Shown: in pieces, positions 17,425 through 27,511 of the stretch | Layout: each line of letters opens with the position of its first letter | How positions within the stretch are numbered: position 1 is the first letter of the stretch | Translations under genes and position numbers: made by a program | Notes under the pieces: model-generated | Told to the model about the DNA's origin: nothing | Database searches by the model: none | What the model saw: the letters and a program-made list of their open reading frames with translations, nothing else | Source: an uncultured Gammaproteobacteria bacterium | GTDB lineage: Bacteria; Pseudomonadota; Gammaproteobacteria; Pseudomonadales; Pseudohongiellaceae | Length of the DNA stretch: 64,000 nt | Direction: 5' to 3' | Assembly: GCA_903862645.1 (NCBI GenBank) | Contig: CAIOZF010000235.1 | Span: 1-64,000 of the forward strand

Positions 17425-17471
17425 TGTTACCGAAGTTCTCTGTTTGGCTGTGTAGTTGGGTATCAGTAACA
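17425..17471. promoter_or_regulatory. Inverted TGTTAC/GTAACA pair, candidate CbrB activator site
   Basis: TGTTAC at 17425-17430 and its exact complement GTAACA at 17466-17471 lie about 100-146 nt upstream of the predicted sRNA start, the usual distance for an enhancer-binding protein acting on a sigma-54 promoter. The spacing between half-sites is 35 nt, so they may be parts of two separate sites. CbrB binding is inferred. Confidence 0.4.
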
Positions 17472-17564
17472 AACCGTTGCAAGGTTGTGTCTTGGAAAAA
17501 ACGTCGCGGAGCACTGAGGAGAATTGTCGATATGGCTAGCGGAGATTGGTGCTTGTGATCGGGA

Positions 17565-18950
17565 TCAGGCGTGTTTCTTCTTACGTGGCAGCCCGAATCG
17601 CTGTCTTCTTTCCCACAAACACTTGCGGCTGATACCGAGTTTTCGGGCCAGCTGAGTTTCGTTCATCTGGTCCTGATGTTCCAGTACGAAGCGCTGGAAA
17701 TAGTCCTCAAGCGACAATTCCTCGACAGCTTCATCATGACTGAGGGCGGCGGTTGTCGGATGGCGTTCGCCCAAGTTGCGTGGCTGCATCTTGGCTCCCG
17801 ACTCGATAGCCAGCAGTTCGGCGCCTATGTACTCAGACTCAGCCAGGACCACTGCTCTCTCAATCGCATTCTCAAGCTCTCTGACATTGCCCGGCCATGA
17901 ATAGGAAGCGATGGTCTGGGTAGCTTCGGGGCTGAACTTGAGCATGGGCGACTTCAGGCGATTGCAGGTCCGTTCGAGAATGGTGTCGGCGAGTACGAGG
18001 ATGTCATTACCACGTTCCTTGAGCGGTGGGATGACCAGCGTCATCACATTTATGCGGTAATAGAGGTCTTCGCGGAAATCGCCATCGATGACCAACTGTT
18101 TAAGATCACGGTGAGTTGCCACCACCAAGCGGACATCGACTTTCTTGGACTGTACCGAACCAACCTTGCGTATTTCGTTTTCCTGCAACACGCGCAGCAG
18201 GCGGGCCTGAGCCTCCAGTGGTAGCTCACCAATCTCGTCGAGAAACAGGGTGCTGCTACTGGCAGCTTCCACGAGACCTGTGCGATTGGCGGTGGCTCCT
18301 GTGAAGGCGCCTTTTTCGTGACCGAACAGCTCCGATTCGATCAGGTTCTCAGGGATTGCTGCGCAGTTGACAGAAATCATCTCGGCGTCCTTGCGGTCGC
18401 TGAGTCTGTGGATGGCGCGGGCAACGAGTTCCTTGCCTGTTCCTGACTCACCATTGATAAGCACTGTGGAGTTGGTCTGCGCGACTTTGCGGATGCGGCG
18501 GAACAATTCCATCATCTGGGGGCAGCTGCCGATCATCCCATAGACTGGCGGTTCTGCCGGCGGCACTGGCTTCTCGACAACCACTTTTCTGTTGGCGTTT
18601 TCCTTGATGATACGGGCAACTGTCTCCAGCATTTCTTCGTGTTCGAATGGCTTGGAGATGTAGTCGACGGCGCCCATCTTCATGGAGTCAATGGCTGAGC
18701 GCAGGCTGGAATAGCTGGTCATGATCAGGACAGGAGTTTTGGTGGTCTTGATCAGATCGGTGCCAGGAGCCCCAGGCAGGCGCAGGTCGCTGACGATAAT
18801 GTCGAATTCGTTGAGTTTGTGCAGTTCGCCGGCGTCTTTCACGTTGCTGGCTTCTTCGACCAGATAGCCGTGTCTCTCCAGCAGGCGACGCAAGGCAGTA
18901 CGAATGACCTGCTCGTCTTCAACCACTAATACTTTGCTCTGTGCTGCCAT
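17565..18950 (-). CDS. cbrB: Two-component sigma-54 response regulator CbrB
   Basis: From the ATG at 18950 the protein has 461 residues (a TTG four codons upstream is possible). It has a receiver domain with phospho-acceptor D55 (IIVSDLRLP), an AAA+ domain with Walker A GESGTGKE (about 167-174), GAFTGA at 214-219 for sigma-54 contact and Walker B LFLDEIGE, and a Fis-type helix-turn-helix ending (ARKLGISRKCLWERRQRFGLP) that matches Pseudomonas CbrB. It is encoded 61 nt downstream of its sensor. CbrAB governs carbon/nitrogen balance, chiefly by activating CrcZ-type RNAs, and such a locus lies directly downstream here. Confidence 0.93.
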   Translation of the reverse strand: MAAQSKVLVVEDEQVIRTALRRLLERHGYLVEEASNVKDAGELHKLNEFDIIVSDLRLPGAPGTDLIKTTKTPVLIMTSYSSLRSAIDSMKMGAVDYISKPFEHEEMLETVARIIKENANRKVVVEKPVPPAEPPVYGMIGSCPQMMELFRRIRKVAQTNSTVLINGESGTGKELVARAIHRLSDRKDAEMISVNCAAIPENLIESELFGHEKGAFTGATANRTGLVEAASSSTLFLDEIGELPLEAQARLLRVLQENEIRKVGSVQSKKVDVRLVVATHRDLKQLVIDGDFREDLYYRINVMTLVIPPLKERGNDILVLADTILERTCNRLKSPMLKFSPEATQTIASYSWPGNVRELENAIERAVVLAESEYIGAELLAIESGAKMQPRNLGERHPTTAALSHDEAVEELSLEDYFQRFVLEHQDQMNETQLARKLGISRKCLWERRQRFGLPRKKKHA

Positions 18951-19010
18951 CTTCTTACTCAAAAAGTGCTGACTAAACTAACAGGCTAAACTAATAAACT
19001 AGCGATTCAA

Positions 19011-21956
19011 TCAGAGTGCATTTGGAGACGCCCCGGCTGCGGAGGCGGAGCCATCATAACAGGGAAAGGTCAGAATTACCCGTGTCCCGGGATTCTCCCT
19101 GCGCAGCGATGCGTTGATTATATCTATATGTCCATCGAGATTTTCAACGATGCTATAGACCAGCGAGAGCCCAAGTCCGGTGCCTTCCCCAGGCTCTTTG
19201 GTAGTGAAGAATGGGTCGAAAACACGATCGCGAATTTCTTCCGGAATACCGGTACCCTCGTCAGTGACCGATAGCTGTACCGATCCCGAAACCAGCTTGC
19301 TGGCGATGGTGATCGTGCTTCCAGCGGGACTGGCATCATGAGCGTTGTTGATGAGATTGATCATGACCTGCAGAAGTCTCTGCGAGTCCCCTAGAATCTG
19401 CAGCCCCGTCCTGCAATTGACGGCGTATTTGATGTCTTTGCGCTTCTTGTCGAGCGAGATCAGTGTGATGGCCTCTTTGGCGCATTCCTCCACCGTGACC
19501 ACTTCACTGGTGTGATCGGGCTTGTTGCTGCCGCTATGGGCGAAGTTGACCAGTGACTGCACGATGCGCGATGTGCGATCTGTCTGTTCGATGATCTGCC
19601 TGGCCATGGAGCGTAGTTCGTCATTGTCGGTTTCATCACGGATGTTCTGTGCCAGACAGGCAATGCCGGTAATGGGATTGCCAATTTCGTGCGCAACGCC
19701 GGCCGCGAGGCGGCCTATGGAGGCCAAGCGCTCACTGTGGGTAAGCTCCTCCTCCAGCAGCTCCGTTTCGGTCAGGTCTTCCAGCAGAATGACTACACCG
19801 TCCTGCTTGATCTTGTGAGCGGCGGACTTCTCAATGATGGCCTTGTGCAGGCTGATGAAGCGACGGCTGTTCTTCACCTGGACAACGCGTTTATGCGCGT
19901 GGGCCGCGTCTCCCGCAGTGAAGTCGTGAATCAGGGTTGCCCACGGTTCGCCTATGTCGGTGAGCTGGGCACCAAGCACCGATTGTCCGGGGGTGCCGGT
20001 CATTTTTTCCATGGTGTGATTCCACATCACAATCTGGTTCTGCTCCCCCAACGAGCAGACGCCCAGTGGCAATTCGAGCAACACCTGGCGGTGGTAGCGG
20101 CGCAAATTGTCGAGATCTTCGGCCATACCCGATAGGTTGCTGCGATATGCTTCGATGCGGCTCTCGATGACATCGACGTCGGTGGAGCCAGCTTCGGATT
20201 CGCTAGTGTAGGGCAGGAAACGATCGATAAGGTCGTGGGCGATGGAGGGGCCGAGCAACCCGGAGAGGTTGGCCTCAAGTCTACCGCGCAGAAGACGCAT
20301 GGCATGTGGGCTCTTTTCCTGGCTGTCGATCTTGAGGTCACGCAGCGCCTGCAACACTTCGCGGGTCGCCGTGCGTTCGCCTAGCGGTTTGGTCAACTTG
20401 GCAATGAACTCCTCTGGGCTGCGTGCGACTAATCCGGTGCGATTACGGCGGCGAATCGTGTCCAGCGCGCAGATGTCGGCCGATGCGCGCTCCTCTGCCG
20501 AGGTGCGAGTCCACAGCGAGGTCAACACAAAAACCAGGATATTGCAGACTAGCGAAATGACGATGATCTCCCTTGAACTAAGGTTCGCGGCACCGAGTAG
20601 ATCGGTATCGGTCACGACCGGCAGTATGAGGAACAGCAGCCAGATGGCCACACCTACCGAGAGCCCCGCTACGTATCCGTGCTTGTTGCCGCGCGGCCAG
20701 TAAAGCAGGGCAACGATACTGGGCAGGAACTGCAGACTGGCAATATAGGAAACATTGCCGATGGCACGGACGCTGAGCTTGTCGTCGGGAATGTAATAAA
20801 AAAGAAAACCGATCCAGATCAGTGCTGCGATCAGAATGCGCCGTTTCCAGAGCAACCAGCGATAGATATCGGTGCGGGCTGTGGGCTGATAGACGGGCAG
20901 AATCAGATGATTCAGGCACATGTTGGAAAGTGCCAGGGTGATTACGATGATCAGACCACTGGCGGCTGACAGCCCTCCGACGAACCCGATCAGCGTAACC
21001 AGCGGCGATCCGTAGTCCATGCCGATCGTCACCGGGTAGAAGTCCAGCGGTGCCGCTGATCCGGCTTTAAGCCCTGCCCACAGGATGGGCATCACCGGCA
21101 GGCTGAGCAGCAGGAAGTACAAGGGTAAAGCCCAGCTGGCCAGGGTCAAGGCCTTGGGGTCGTTGTTCTCGTTGAAGATCATGTAGAACATGTGCGGCGA
21201 AGCCACCGCCGCAGTAAAGAACAGGATTGCTGTAATATGAAAACTGCCGGCGGTGGCAGGATCCTTGATGCTGCTCAGCAATTCGGGCTGCGCCCGCAAC
21301 CATTGATCGACTTCCGCGAACCCGCCGAACCCTTTGTAGACCGCGAACCCGCCTACGGTGAGCATGGCCACCAACTTCACAACGGATTCGAATGCGATGG
21401 CCATCACCAGCCCTTCGTGCTTCTCGCGGCCGGCGCCACGGCCCGTGCCAAAGAGGATGGCAAACAGTGTGATAAGGAGGCAGAAGGTCAAAGCCAGCGT
21501 AGTTTGTGACGCTTCGGGCGCGAGGATGGCAACACTGTTGGCGACTGCCTGTATCTGCAGTGACAACAGGGGCGTGACTCCCATTAGCATCACGATCGTT
21601 GTCAATGTCCCGGCGAGCGGGCTGCGATAGCGAAAGGCCAGCAGGTCGGCTAGAGAGCTAAGCTGATAGCTCTTGGTGATGTCCAGAATGGGACGCAGCA
21701 TGACTGGGGAAAACAGGAACGCCAGCGAGATACCGATGAAAGGCGCTAGGTAACCGAAGCCATCCCGGAAGGCATTTCCGGTGGCGGCATAGTACGACCA
21801 GACACTGGCGAATACTCCGAGCGACAAGACGTAGACGATCGGATGACGGGTAATACGCTGGGGAATCCAGCCTTTCTCAGTCGCCAGCGCGATACCGAAC
21901 AACAGCATCAGGTAGCAGACTCCGAGGATAAACAGAGTGCTGAGGTCAAAGATCAT
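19011..21956 (-). CDS. cbrA: SLC5-type sensor histidine kinase CbrA
   Basis: The start at 21956 ([20 protein letters not shown]) gives 981 residues, close to Pseudomonas CbrA. The first 500 residues are a sodium/solute symporter (SLC5, PutP-like) domain with about 13 membrane helices; a linker and PAS domain follow (about 620-730), then a HisKA domain with the phospho-accepting His in [15 protein letters not shown], and an HATPase domain ([32 protein letters not shown]). It probably couples transport or sensing of a substrate such as histidine to phosphorylation of CbrB. Its start overlaps cbrX by 11 nt. Confidence 0.95.
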   Translation of the reverse strand: MIFDLSTLFILGVCYLMLLFGIALATEKGWIPQRITRHPIVYVLSLGVFASVWSYYAATGNAFRDGFGYLAPFIGISLAFLFSPVMLRPILDITKSYQLSSLADLLAFRYRSPLAGTLTTIVMLMGVTPLLSLQIQAVANSVAILAPEASQTTLALTFCLLITLFAILFGTGRGAGREKHEGLVMAIAFESVVKLVAMLTVGGFAVYKGFGGFAEVDQWLRAQPELLSSIKDPATAGSFHITAILFFTAAVASPHMFYMIFNENNDPKALTLASWALPLYFLLLSLPVMPILWAGLKAGSAAPLDFYPVTIGMDYGSPLVTLIGFVGGLSAASGLIIVITLALSNMCLNHLILPVYQPTARTDIYRWLLWKRRILIAALIWIGFLFYYIPDDKLSVRAIGNVSYIASLQFLPSIVALLYWPRGNKHGYVAGLSVGVAIWLLFLILPVVTDTDLLGAANLSSREIIVISLVCNILVFVLTSLWTRTSAEERASADICALDTIRRRNRTGLVARSPEEFIAKLTKPLGERTATREVLQALRDLKIDSQEKSPHAMRLLRGRLEANLSGLLGPSIAHDLIDRFLPYTSESEAGSTDVDVIESRIEAYRSNLSGMAEDLDNLRRYHRQVLLELPLGVCSLGEQNQIVMWNHTMEKMTGTPGQSVLGAQLTDIGEPWATLIHDFTAGDAAHAHKRVVQVKNSRRFISLHKAIIEKSAAHKIKQDGVVILLEDLTETELLEEELTHSERLASIGRLAAGVAHEIGNPITGIACLAQNIRDETDNDELRSMARQIIEQTDRTSRIVQSLVNFAHSGSNKPDHTSEVVTVEECAKEAITLISLDKKRKDIKYAVNCRTGLQILGDSQRLLQVMINLINNAHDASPAGSTITIASKLVSGSVQLSVTDEGTGIPEEIRDRVFDPFFTTKEPGEGTGLGLSLVYSIVENLDGHIDIINASLRRENPGTRVILTFPCYDGSASAAGASPNAL

Positions 21957-22146
21957 CGGAGTTCTGTTCCCGTTGGCTGAATGCCGCAAGAGCAATCACG
22001 AGCAGGCCGATGATAAAGGGGCGATACCAGGCACCGTCTGTCTCCGACAGCCAGTCCACACTCGTCAGAAAGAGCAGGTAACTGAACAAAATCAGCAGTA
22101 ATGTGGCTCGGGTGATGTACAAGAGTTCTCTCGCAGATTCATGCAT
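21946..22146 (-). CDS. cbrX: Small membrane protein CbrX
   Basis: This 66-residue protein has two hydrophobic helices (about 11-30 and 42-58) and a short charged end. Its stop lies 11 nt inside the start of cbrA, indicating translational coupling. In Pseudomonas a small, similarly overlapping gene, cbrX, precedes cbrA and is needed for its proper translation. The symbol is assigned by position and size; the sequence alone would be just a small two-helix membrane protein. Confidence 0.75.
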   Translation of the reverse strand: MHESARELLYITRATLLLILFSYLLFLTSVDWLSETDGAWYRPFIIGLLVIALAAFSQREQNSDDL

Positions 22147-22200
22147 GTCCGGGGCAAGCGGACCGGGTTGATAGTCTAGGTGCTGGCGACGCGAAGCCTG

Positions 22201-23091
22201 TCAGCGGTCTGGTTGGATAGGAATGGTAGCTAACTTGGGCACCGCCTGTATATCCCAGTGAATTACCCCCCAGGCGAGCAAGACCTCTGGAGGGGCTCCT
22301 GCCAGATCGGTGTCAGGTGACTGTCCGAGAAACCTGAGTGCTTCCAGCAGTTGAGCGGCTGGATACTGCTGATCCAGGGGTGTCGCGAAGTGCTGTTTGC
22401 TGAGCTTCTGTCCGCTGCCGTTCACGGCAACTGGGATGTGGGCATAGTGTGGGGTAGGGAATCCCAGCAGCCTCTGCAGGTAGAGCTGGCGTGGCGTAGA
22501 AGCAAGCAGGTCCGACCCGCGCACGATGTGAGTGACTTGCTGAAAAAAGTCATCGACTACTACAGCCAATTGATAGGCAATCAGGCCATCCTTGCGGCGC
22601 AGGACAAAGTCTCCGCACTCTTTGAGAAGGCTTTGTTGCTGTTGCCCCTGTATGGCGTCCACAAAGAGGACAGTGTCGTCAGGCACCACAACGCGCAGTG
22701 CTCCCGCGCTGTTCAGCAGTTGCCGCTGGCGGCAGCGACCATCATAGACACCTCCGATGGCTTGAATCTGCAGGCGTGAACAATCACAGCCATAGACAAG
22801 TCCTCTGTCTTGCAAATCGGCGAGGGCCTCAGCATAGGCGGCAAGTCGTTGACTCTGACACAACACGGTGCCATCCCAGTGCAAACCAAAGACGTCCAGC
22901 GTTGAAAGGATCAGCGCCGCAGCTTCCGGTGGTTCGCGAGAGGGATCAAGGTCCTCCATGCGTAACAGCCACGAGCCACCCTGAGAGCGTGCGTCGAGAT
23001 AGCTGGCTAGTGCAGCTACGAGGGAACCGAAATGCAATGGACCGCTGGGTGAGGGGGCAAAGCGACCGATGTAGTCTGCCTTGGTGCTCAT
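22201..23091 (-). CDS. gluQ: Glutamyl-queuosine tRNA(Asp) synthetase
   Basis: The 296-residue protein is a truncated glutamyl-tRNA synthetase with only the catalytic domain. It has the HIGH-like motif FAPSPSGPLHFGSL, the zinc ligands C102, C104, Y116 and C120 (GCDCSRL..VYDGRC), and a KMSKS variant KLSKQ near 239. GluQRS attaches glutamate to queuosine in the anticodon of tRNA-Asp. It lies between dksA and cbrX in the common Pseudomonas order. Confidence 0.96.
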   Translation of the reverse strand: MSTKADYIGRFAPSPSGPLHFGSLVAALASYLDARSQGGSWLLRMEDLDPSREPPEAAALILSTLDVFGLHWDGTVLCQSQRLAAYAEALADLQDRGLVYGCDCSRLQIQAIGGVYDGRCRQRQLLNSAGALRVVVPDDTVLFVDAIQGQQQQSLLKECGDFVLRRKDGLIAYQLAVVVDDFFQQVTHIVRGSDLLASTPRQLYLQRLLGFPTPHYAHIPVAVNGSGQKLSKQHFATPLDQQYPAAQLLEALRFLGQSPDTDLAGAPPEVLLAWGVIHWDIQAVPKLATIPIQPDR

Positions 23092-23131
23092 GGGTACGGG
23101 GATGGAATCAGAATCTGCAGTGGGTTGGAGA

Positions 23132-23150
23132 GGGCAGAGCGAGTCTGCCC
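23132..23150. other. Hairpin in the dksA-gluQ gap
   Basis: GGGCAGA and TCTGCCC form a perfect 7-bp stem around 5 nt in the 81-nt gap between dksA and gluQ. No T-tract follows on the minus strand. It may be an attenuator or a processing site between the two genes. Confidence 0.3.
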
Positions 23151-23172
23151 GGCAGGAACATGGAGCACCTTG

Positions 23173-23610
23173 TCAGGCGCCCCATTGCTTTTCCTTGATC
23201 TCGTCGAGAGTCTTGCAGTCGATGCACTTGCTGGCCGTTGGACGGGCCTCCAGTCTACGAATGCCAATCTCAATACCGCAGGACTCACAGAAACCGTAAT
23301 CGTCCTGAGCGATCTTCTCGATCGTGCTGTCGATCTTCTTGATCAGCTTGCGCTCGCGGTCACGCGTGCGAAGTTCAAGGCTGAATTCCTCTTCCTGCGT
23401 GGCGCGGTCGGCAGGGTCTGGATAGTTGGCAGCTTCGTCCTGCATGTGGTGTACGGTTCGATCTACTTCTTCCATCAGCTGATTGCGCCAGTTGCGCAGG
23501 ATGGACTTGAAGTGTTCCTTCTGATTCTCGTTCATGTACTGTTCCCCTTTCTTTTCTATGTAAGGGGTGAAGTTTTTGAGAACAGGAGCAGTGGCTTGCT
23601 TGTCAGACAT
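23173..23610 (-). CDS. dksA: RNA polymerase-binding transcription factor DksA
   Basis: The 145-residue protein has the DksA coiled coil with tip motif DPADRA (65-70) and the zinc finger C108-x2-C111..C129-x2-C132. DksA enters the RNA polymerase secondary channel and works with ppGpp to reset transcription in starvation. The N-terminus matches the usual family start. It heads the dksA-gluQ-cbrXAB cluster on the minus strand, with the divergent aminotransferase 270 nt away. Confidence 0.97.
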   Translation of the reverse strand: MSDKQATAPVLKNFTPYIEKKGEQYMNENQKEHFKSILRNWRNQLMEEVDRTVHHMQDEAANYPDPADRATQEEEFSLELRTRDRERKLIKKIDSTIEKIAQDDYGFCESCGIEIGIRRLEARPTASKCIDCKTLDEIKEKQWGA

Positions 23611-23880
23611 GGTTCGCTACGCCTCATTGCCCGCAGGGGGGCTCGTCCAAATTAATCACTCGCAATCATTAACAGCGTGATGCCAGCACTGGGTCCAAAG
23701 AAAGCCCGGTAAGCTACCAGAATATTCTTACTCGCGCCACAGGAAAGTAACTTCCAGGATTCCTGTGTCAGTGAGTCCCGAACGCCCCTGAAAGCTGTTC
23801 GCGGGACTCGATGCCCGCCTATATAATGCACTTCCTGCAAAAAATTCAGCAGCCTCGTCTGCTACTCGGAGATTCAATCG

Positions 23881-25074
23881 ATGTCCAGCCATACCAGATC
23901 CCGTTTCACGATTGCGCAACGTATGCGTGGCGTCAATCCTTTCCGGGTGATGACCGTGCTGGAGCGTGCCAGGGCTCTTGAGGCGCAGGGGCGCAGCATC
24001 GTTCATCTGGAAGTAGGAGAACCCGATTTCGTGACGGCGGCGCCCATTCTGGAAGCGGGGCGCGCCGCACTGGCGCAAGGGCACACCAGTTACACGCCGG
24101 CGGCAGGCTTGCCACAGTTGCGTGAACGCATCGCCGCATACTACAGCAGCGATTATGACGTCGACATTGCACCGCAAAGAATATTTGTCACGCCCGGCGC
24201 CAGTGGTGCGCTCAGCCTCTTGGCTCAGCTGCTGTTGAATCCGGGAGATGGTGTGCTGATGAGCGATCCTGGTTATCCATGCAATCGCAATTATGTGCGA
24301 CTGGCAGGGGCCGAAGCTCAGCTCGTGCCGGTGGGGGCTGAGACGCGGTATCAGATCACCCGCGAACTGCTGGAGTGCCATCGTACCGCCAGGACGCGCG
24401 GTGTGTGGGTGGCATCACCAGGGAATCCGACTGGTACGGTGCTGGAGCTGGCGGGGCTGCGGGACCTCTGTGCATGGACAGACAGCCATGATCTGCACCT
24501 TCTCGTAGACGAGATTTATCACGGGCTTGATTACACCGACGGATTGCCGACAGTGCTGCAGGTCTCCGATGACGCCCTGGTAGTGAACAGTTTTTCAAAA
24601 TACTTTGGCATGACGGGATGGCGTCTGGGTTGGTTTGTAGTGCCTGAACCTTTGGTTGAAGCCAGCAACATTCTGGCGCAAAACCTCTTCATTGCTGCAT
24701 CAACGGTGGCACAGTTCGCGGCCTTGCGCGCTTTCGATAACGATACACGCGAGATCTTGGAAGAGCGCCGGGCAGCTTTCGCACAGCGTCGCGATTTTCT
24801 GATAGGTGTTCTGCGGGAGCTGGGTTTTTCCATTCCGGTCAGCACCGACGGGGCGTTCTACATATATGCGGGCATCGAGCGTTTCTCCGATGACAGCGAA
24901 TATTTTTGCCATTCCTTATTGGAGAATTTCGGTGTGGCGGTGACACCTGGCACGGACTTCGGGGAGTTCGAGAATCGGCGACATGTGCGCTTCGCGTTCA
25001 CTACCAGCATGGCGCAATTGCAGGTGGCTGCTGAGAGGCTGCGAGAGGCCGTGAATTCCGGCAGGCTGCAGTGA
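23881..25074 (+). CDS. PLP-dependent class I/II aminotransferase
   Basis: The 397-residue protein has fold-type I aminotransferase motifs: VGEPDF (substrate binding), YTPAAGLPQLRE, SPGNPTGT, VDEIYHGLDY, and SFSKYFGMTGWRLGW with the PLP lysine at K240; the C-terminal RHVRFAF arginine binds the substrate carboxylate. It probably acts on aspartate, alanine or a related amino acid. The same gene stands between sfsA and dksA in Pseudomonas. The stop overlaps the sfsA start (TGATG). Confidence 0.9.
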   Translation: MSSHTRSRFTIAQRMRGVNPFRVMTVLERARALEAQGRSIVHLEVGEPDFVTAAPILEAGRAALAQGHTSYTPAAGLPQLRERIAAYYSSDYDVDIAPQRIFVTPGASGALSLLAQLLLNPGDGVLMSDPGYPCNRNYVRLAGAEAQLVPVGAETRYQITRELLECHRTARTRGVWVASPGNPTGTVLELAGLRDLCAWTDSHDLHLLVDEIYHGLDYTDGLPTVLQVSDDALVVNSFSKYFGMTGWRLGWFVVPEPLVEASNILAQNLFIAASTVAQFAALRAFDNDTREILEERRAAFAQRRDFLIGVLRELGFSIPVSTDGAFYIYAGIERFSDDSEYFCHSLLENFGVAVTPGTDFGEFENRRHVRFAFTTSMAQLQVAAERLREAVNSGRLQ

Positions 25075-25793
25075 TGAAATTTACCAAACCGTTGCAGGAA
25101 GCCCGACTGATCAAGCGCTACAAACGCTTCCTCGCTGATGTGCAACTCGGCGACGGCAGCACGACTACACTCCATTGTCCTAACACTGGCTCCATGCTGC
25201 ATTGTGCGGAGCCCGGCAGCCGGGTCTGGTATTCGGCATCCGCTAATATGAAGCGTAAATACCCGTTGACATGGGAGCAGATCGAGGTTGATGGGCATAA
25301 CAGGGTGGGCATCAATACGTGGCGTGCCAATGCGCTGGTCAGCGAGGCGCTGCAAAACGACGTGATTCCGGCCTTGATGGGTTATGGTGAACTGCGCAGC
25401 GAAGTAGTCTATGGGAATGAAGGCAGCAGGATCGATTTCCTGCTCACTGATGCCGCAAATCGTCCAGGGCAGTCCTGCTACCTGGAGGTCAAGAGCGTGA
25501 CTCTGGGGTTGGGCAATGGTCTCGGTGCGTTTCCTGATGCTGTCACATCACGCGGCCTCAAACATCTGCGGGAGCTGATGGCCATGCGTGCCAGTGGAAA
25601 GCGCGCAGTACTGTTATTTTGTGTTCAGCACACCGGCATCGACACCGTGATGCCTGCCGATCAGTTGGATCCTGCGTACGGCCAGGCATTGCGAGAGGCG
25701 TGCCGTGCGGGTGTCGAGGTGATGGCCTGGGGCTGTGACATCGGGTCGGAGGAAATCATTCTCCGCCATGAATTACTGGTGAGTTTTCCCTGA
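25074..25793 (+). CDS. sfsA: SfsA family DNA/RNA nuclease-like protein
   Basis: The 239-residue protein (from the ATG at 25074, sharing a base with the preceding stop) matches SfsA: CPNTGSML, an N-terminal OB-like part, and a nuclease-like core with RIDFLL, CYLEVKSVTLG and FPDAVTSRGLKHLREL. The E-x-K arrangement is a PD-(D/E)XK-type core. SfsA was described as a sugar-fermentation stimulation protein; its exact role remains unclear. Confidence 0.93.
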   Translation: MKFTKPLQEARLIKRYKRFLADVQLGDGSTTTLHCPNTGSMLHCAEPGSRVWYSASANMKRKYPLTWEQIEVDGHNRVGINTWRANALVSEALQNDVIPALMGYGELRSEVVYGNEGSRIDFLLTDAANRPGQSCYLEVKSVTLGLGNGLGAFPDAVTSRGLKHLRELMAMRASGKRAVLLFCVQHTGIDTVMPADQLDPAYGQALREACRAGVEVMAWGCDIGSEEIILRHELLVSFP

Positions 25794-25805
25794 CGCGGGC
25801 TGTGC

Positions 25806-26150
25806 CTAGATCCGTCCCAGATGGATGACGTCTTCCTCGTCTACCATCATGAAACCATTGCCGATGACAAACGGAATCGGGTGCAGGCGCTTGCCTTTGC
25901 AGGGGCCAAGAATACATTGGCCGTTTTCGATCAGAAACAGCGCGCCGTGAGTGGAGCACTGAATCAGCGCGCCATCACTGTCAAGGAAGCGATCTTCCTG
26001 CCACTCCAGTGGCGTTCCCAGATGCGGACAGTAGTTGTAGTAAAGGAACATTCTGTCGTCTTTCTTCACGGCGAACACATACTTGTTGCCGATCTCGAAA
26101 CCCTTGGAAGCCCCTTCTTCAATATCCGCCGTGTGACAGAGCGTTATCAT
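25806..26150 (-). CDS. Rieske-type [2Fe-2S] ferredoxin
   Basis: This 114-residue protein is a single Rieske domain with both ligand boxes: C41-P-H43-LGTPL and C65-ST-H68-GALF, followed by the conserved GPCKGKRLHPIP loop. It has no signal peptide or membrane segment, so it is a cytoplasmic electron carrier of the NirD/ferredoxin type. No oxygenase partner lies next to it; neighbours are sfsA (convergent) and a PLP enzyme (same strand, 42 nt upstream). Its redox partner is unknown. Confidence 0.9.
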   Translation of the reverse strand: MITLCHTADIEEGASKGFEIGNKYVFAVKKDDRMFLYYNYCPHLGTPLEWQEDRFLDSDGALIQCSTHGALFLIENGQCILGPCKGKRLHPIPFVIGNGFMMVDEEDVIHLGRI

Positions 26151-26192
26151 GATCGCGATTCTCTTCTCCCGTGCATGTCTGTTCGATAACGC

Positions 26193-27422
26193 TTAAGCCA
26201 GCGCCTGCTCGAAGTCCGCCAACAGATCGTCGATGTCCTCGATGCCGACGGCAAGGCGAATCATGGAATCGGCAATTCCCATGGAGGCTCGGCGTGCAGC
26301 TCCCATTTCATAGAAAATGGTGTGAGCAACTGGAATCGCCAGCGTGCGGGTATCGCCAAGATTGCTGGAGGATACGACGCATTTGAGATTGTTCAGGAAA
26401 TCGAAACAGTCCAGCTCATCCACCAGCTCTATGCTCATCAGCGCGCCGAAATTACGGAACAGGCGTGCGGCCCTTGCGTGCTGGGCGTGGCTGGGCAGGC
26501 CAGGGTAGTTGACCTTGCGGATACGTGGATGGTTCTCGCAGAACTGTGCCAGCGCCAGCGCGTTATGGCAGGCGCGGTCGACACGCATCGACATTGTTTC
26601 CGAACCCACGGCCAGAGTGTGTGCTGCCTCTGGTGCCAGCGTGGCCCCAAAATCGCGCAGCCCCTTCTTCTTGATCTGGGTGATGCCCCATTGCTCGCTC
26701 GGGCCGGTCTTGTAGGTGTCGTACAGATTCGGGAATGCCGACCAGTCGTACAGTCCAGTGTCGGTCAGCGAGCCGCCTAGTGCGTCGCCATGGCCGCCGA
26801 AGTACTTGGAAAGCGAATTGACGATCAGGGATGCCCCTACGCTTTTCGGGGAGAACAACCATGGTGTGGTAATCGTGTTGTCCACCACATAGAGGAGGCC
26901 GAGTTCGGTGCACAGCGCGCCGATGCCCTCCAAGTCAGCGACCTGTGTGGCAGGATTGGCGATGGCCTCGACGAAGACCAGTCGCGTGTTGCTCTTGACG
27001 GCCTTCTGTACATTGGTGGCGTCAGTAGCGTCCACGAAGCTCACTTCCACACCGAAGTTGGTGAAGGTGTTGAACAAACTATTGGTGTTGCCGAACAGGA
27101 ATGAGCTGGCCACCACATGGTCGCCCTGGCGCAGCAGAGCAAACAGTATCGAACCGATCGCAGCCATGCCTGTCGCGAAGGCGACAGTGGTCAGCCCCTG
27201 CTCCATGCGGGTGATGCGGTTCTGCAGCGCGTTGACCGTGGGATTCTGCTGGCGACCGTAATTGTATCCACTCTTGCGGCCTTGGAAGACGGCGGCCAGT
27301 TCCCTTGCGTCGGCGTACTCGAAGGCAATCGACGTGTGAATGGGTTTGTGAAGACTGCCGTGCTCCGGATGATCGGAGCGATCGGAGTGCAGATTGGTGG
27401 TGTCGAATCCTGATTTGCTCAT
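26193..27422 (-). CDS. Cys/Met metabolism PLP enzyme (O-acetylhomoserine sulfhydrylase / cystathionine gamma-synthase type)
   Basis: The 409-residue protein has trans-sulfuration PLP motifs: YNYGRQQNPTVNALQNRI, FATGMAAI, VVDNTITTPWL, and NSLSKYFGGHGDALGG with PLP lysine K206. These enzymes make or break C-S bonds in methionine and cysteine synthesis. The choice among cystathionine gamma-synthase, O-acetylhomoserine sulfhydrylase and methionine gamma-lyase cannot be made from motifs alone. Confidence 0.88.
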   Translation of the reverse strand: MSKSGFDTTNLHSDRSDHPEHGSLHKPIHTSIAFEYADARELAAVFQGRKSGYNYGRQQNPTVNALQNRITRMEQGLTTVAFATGMAAIGSILFALLRQGDHVVASSFLFGNTNSLFNTFTNFGVEVSFVDATDATNVQKAVKSNTRLVFVEAIANPATQVADLEGIGALCTELGLLYVVDNTITTPWLFSPKSVGASLIVNSLSKYFGGHGDALGGSLTDTGLYDWSAFPNLYDTYKTGPSEQWGITQIKKKGLRDFGATLAPEAAHTLAVGSETMSMRVDRACHNALALAQFCENHPRIRKVNYPGLPSHAQHARAARLFRNFGALMSIELVDELDCFDFLNNLKCVVSSSNLGDTRTLAIPVAHTIFYEMGAARRASMGIADSMIRLAVGIEDIDDLLADFEQALA

Positions 27423-27511
27423 GCTGTCACAATCCTGCCTGGCGATGACCAGCCCTATGGGTGTTTGCTAATGCTGGCTGGAACGGGCGGCAGTATATAA
27501 CGATGCCCGTA

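Noticed and set aside
17308..17514. Small hydrophobic 68-codon frame upstream of the sRNA
   Set aside because: It runs across the sigma-54 promoter and its activator region, has AT-rich low-complexity codons and no ribosome binding site.
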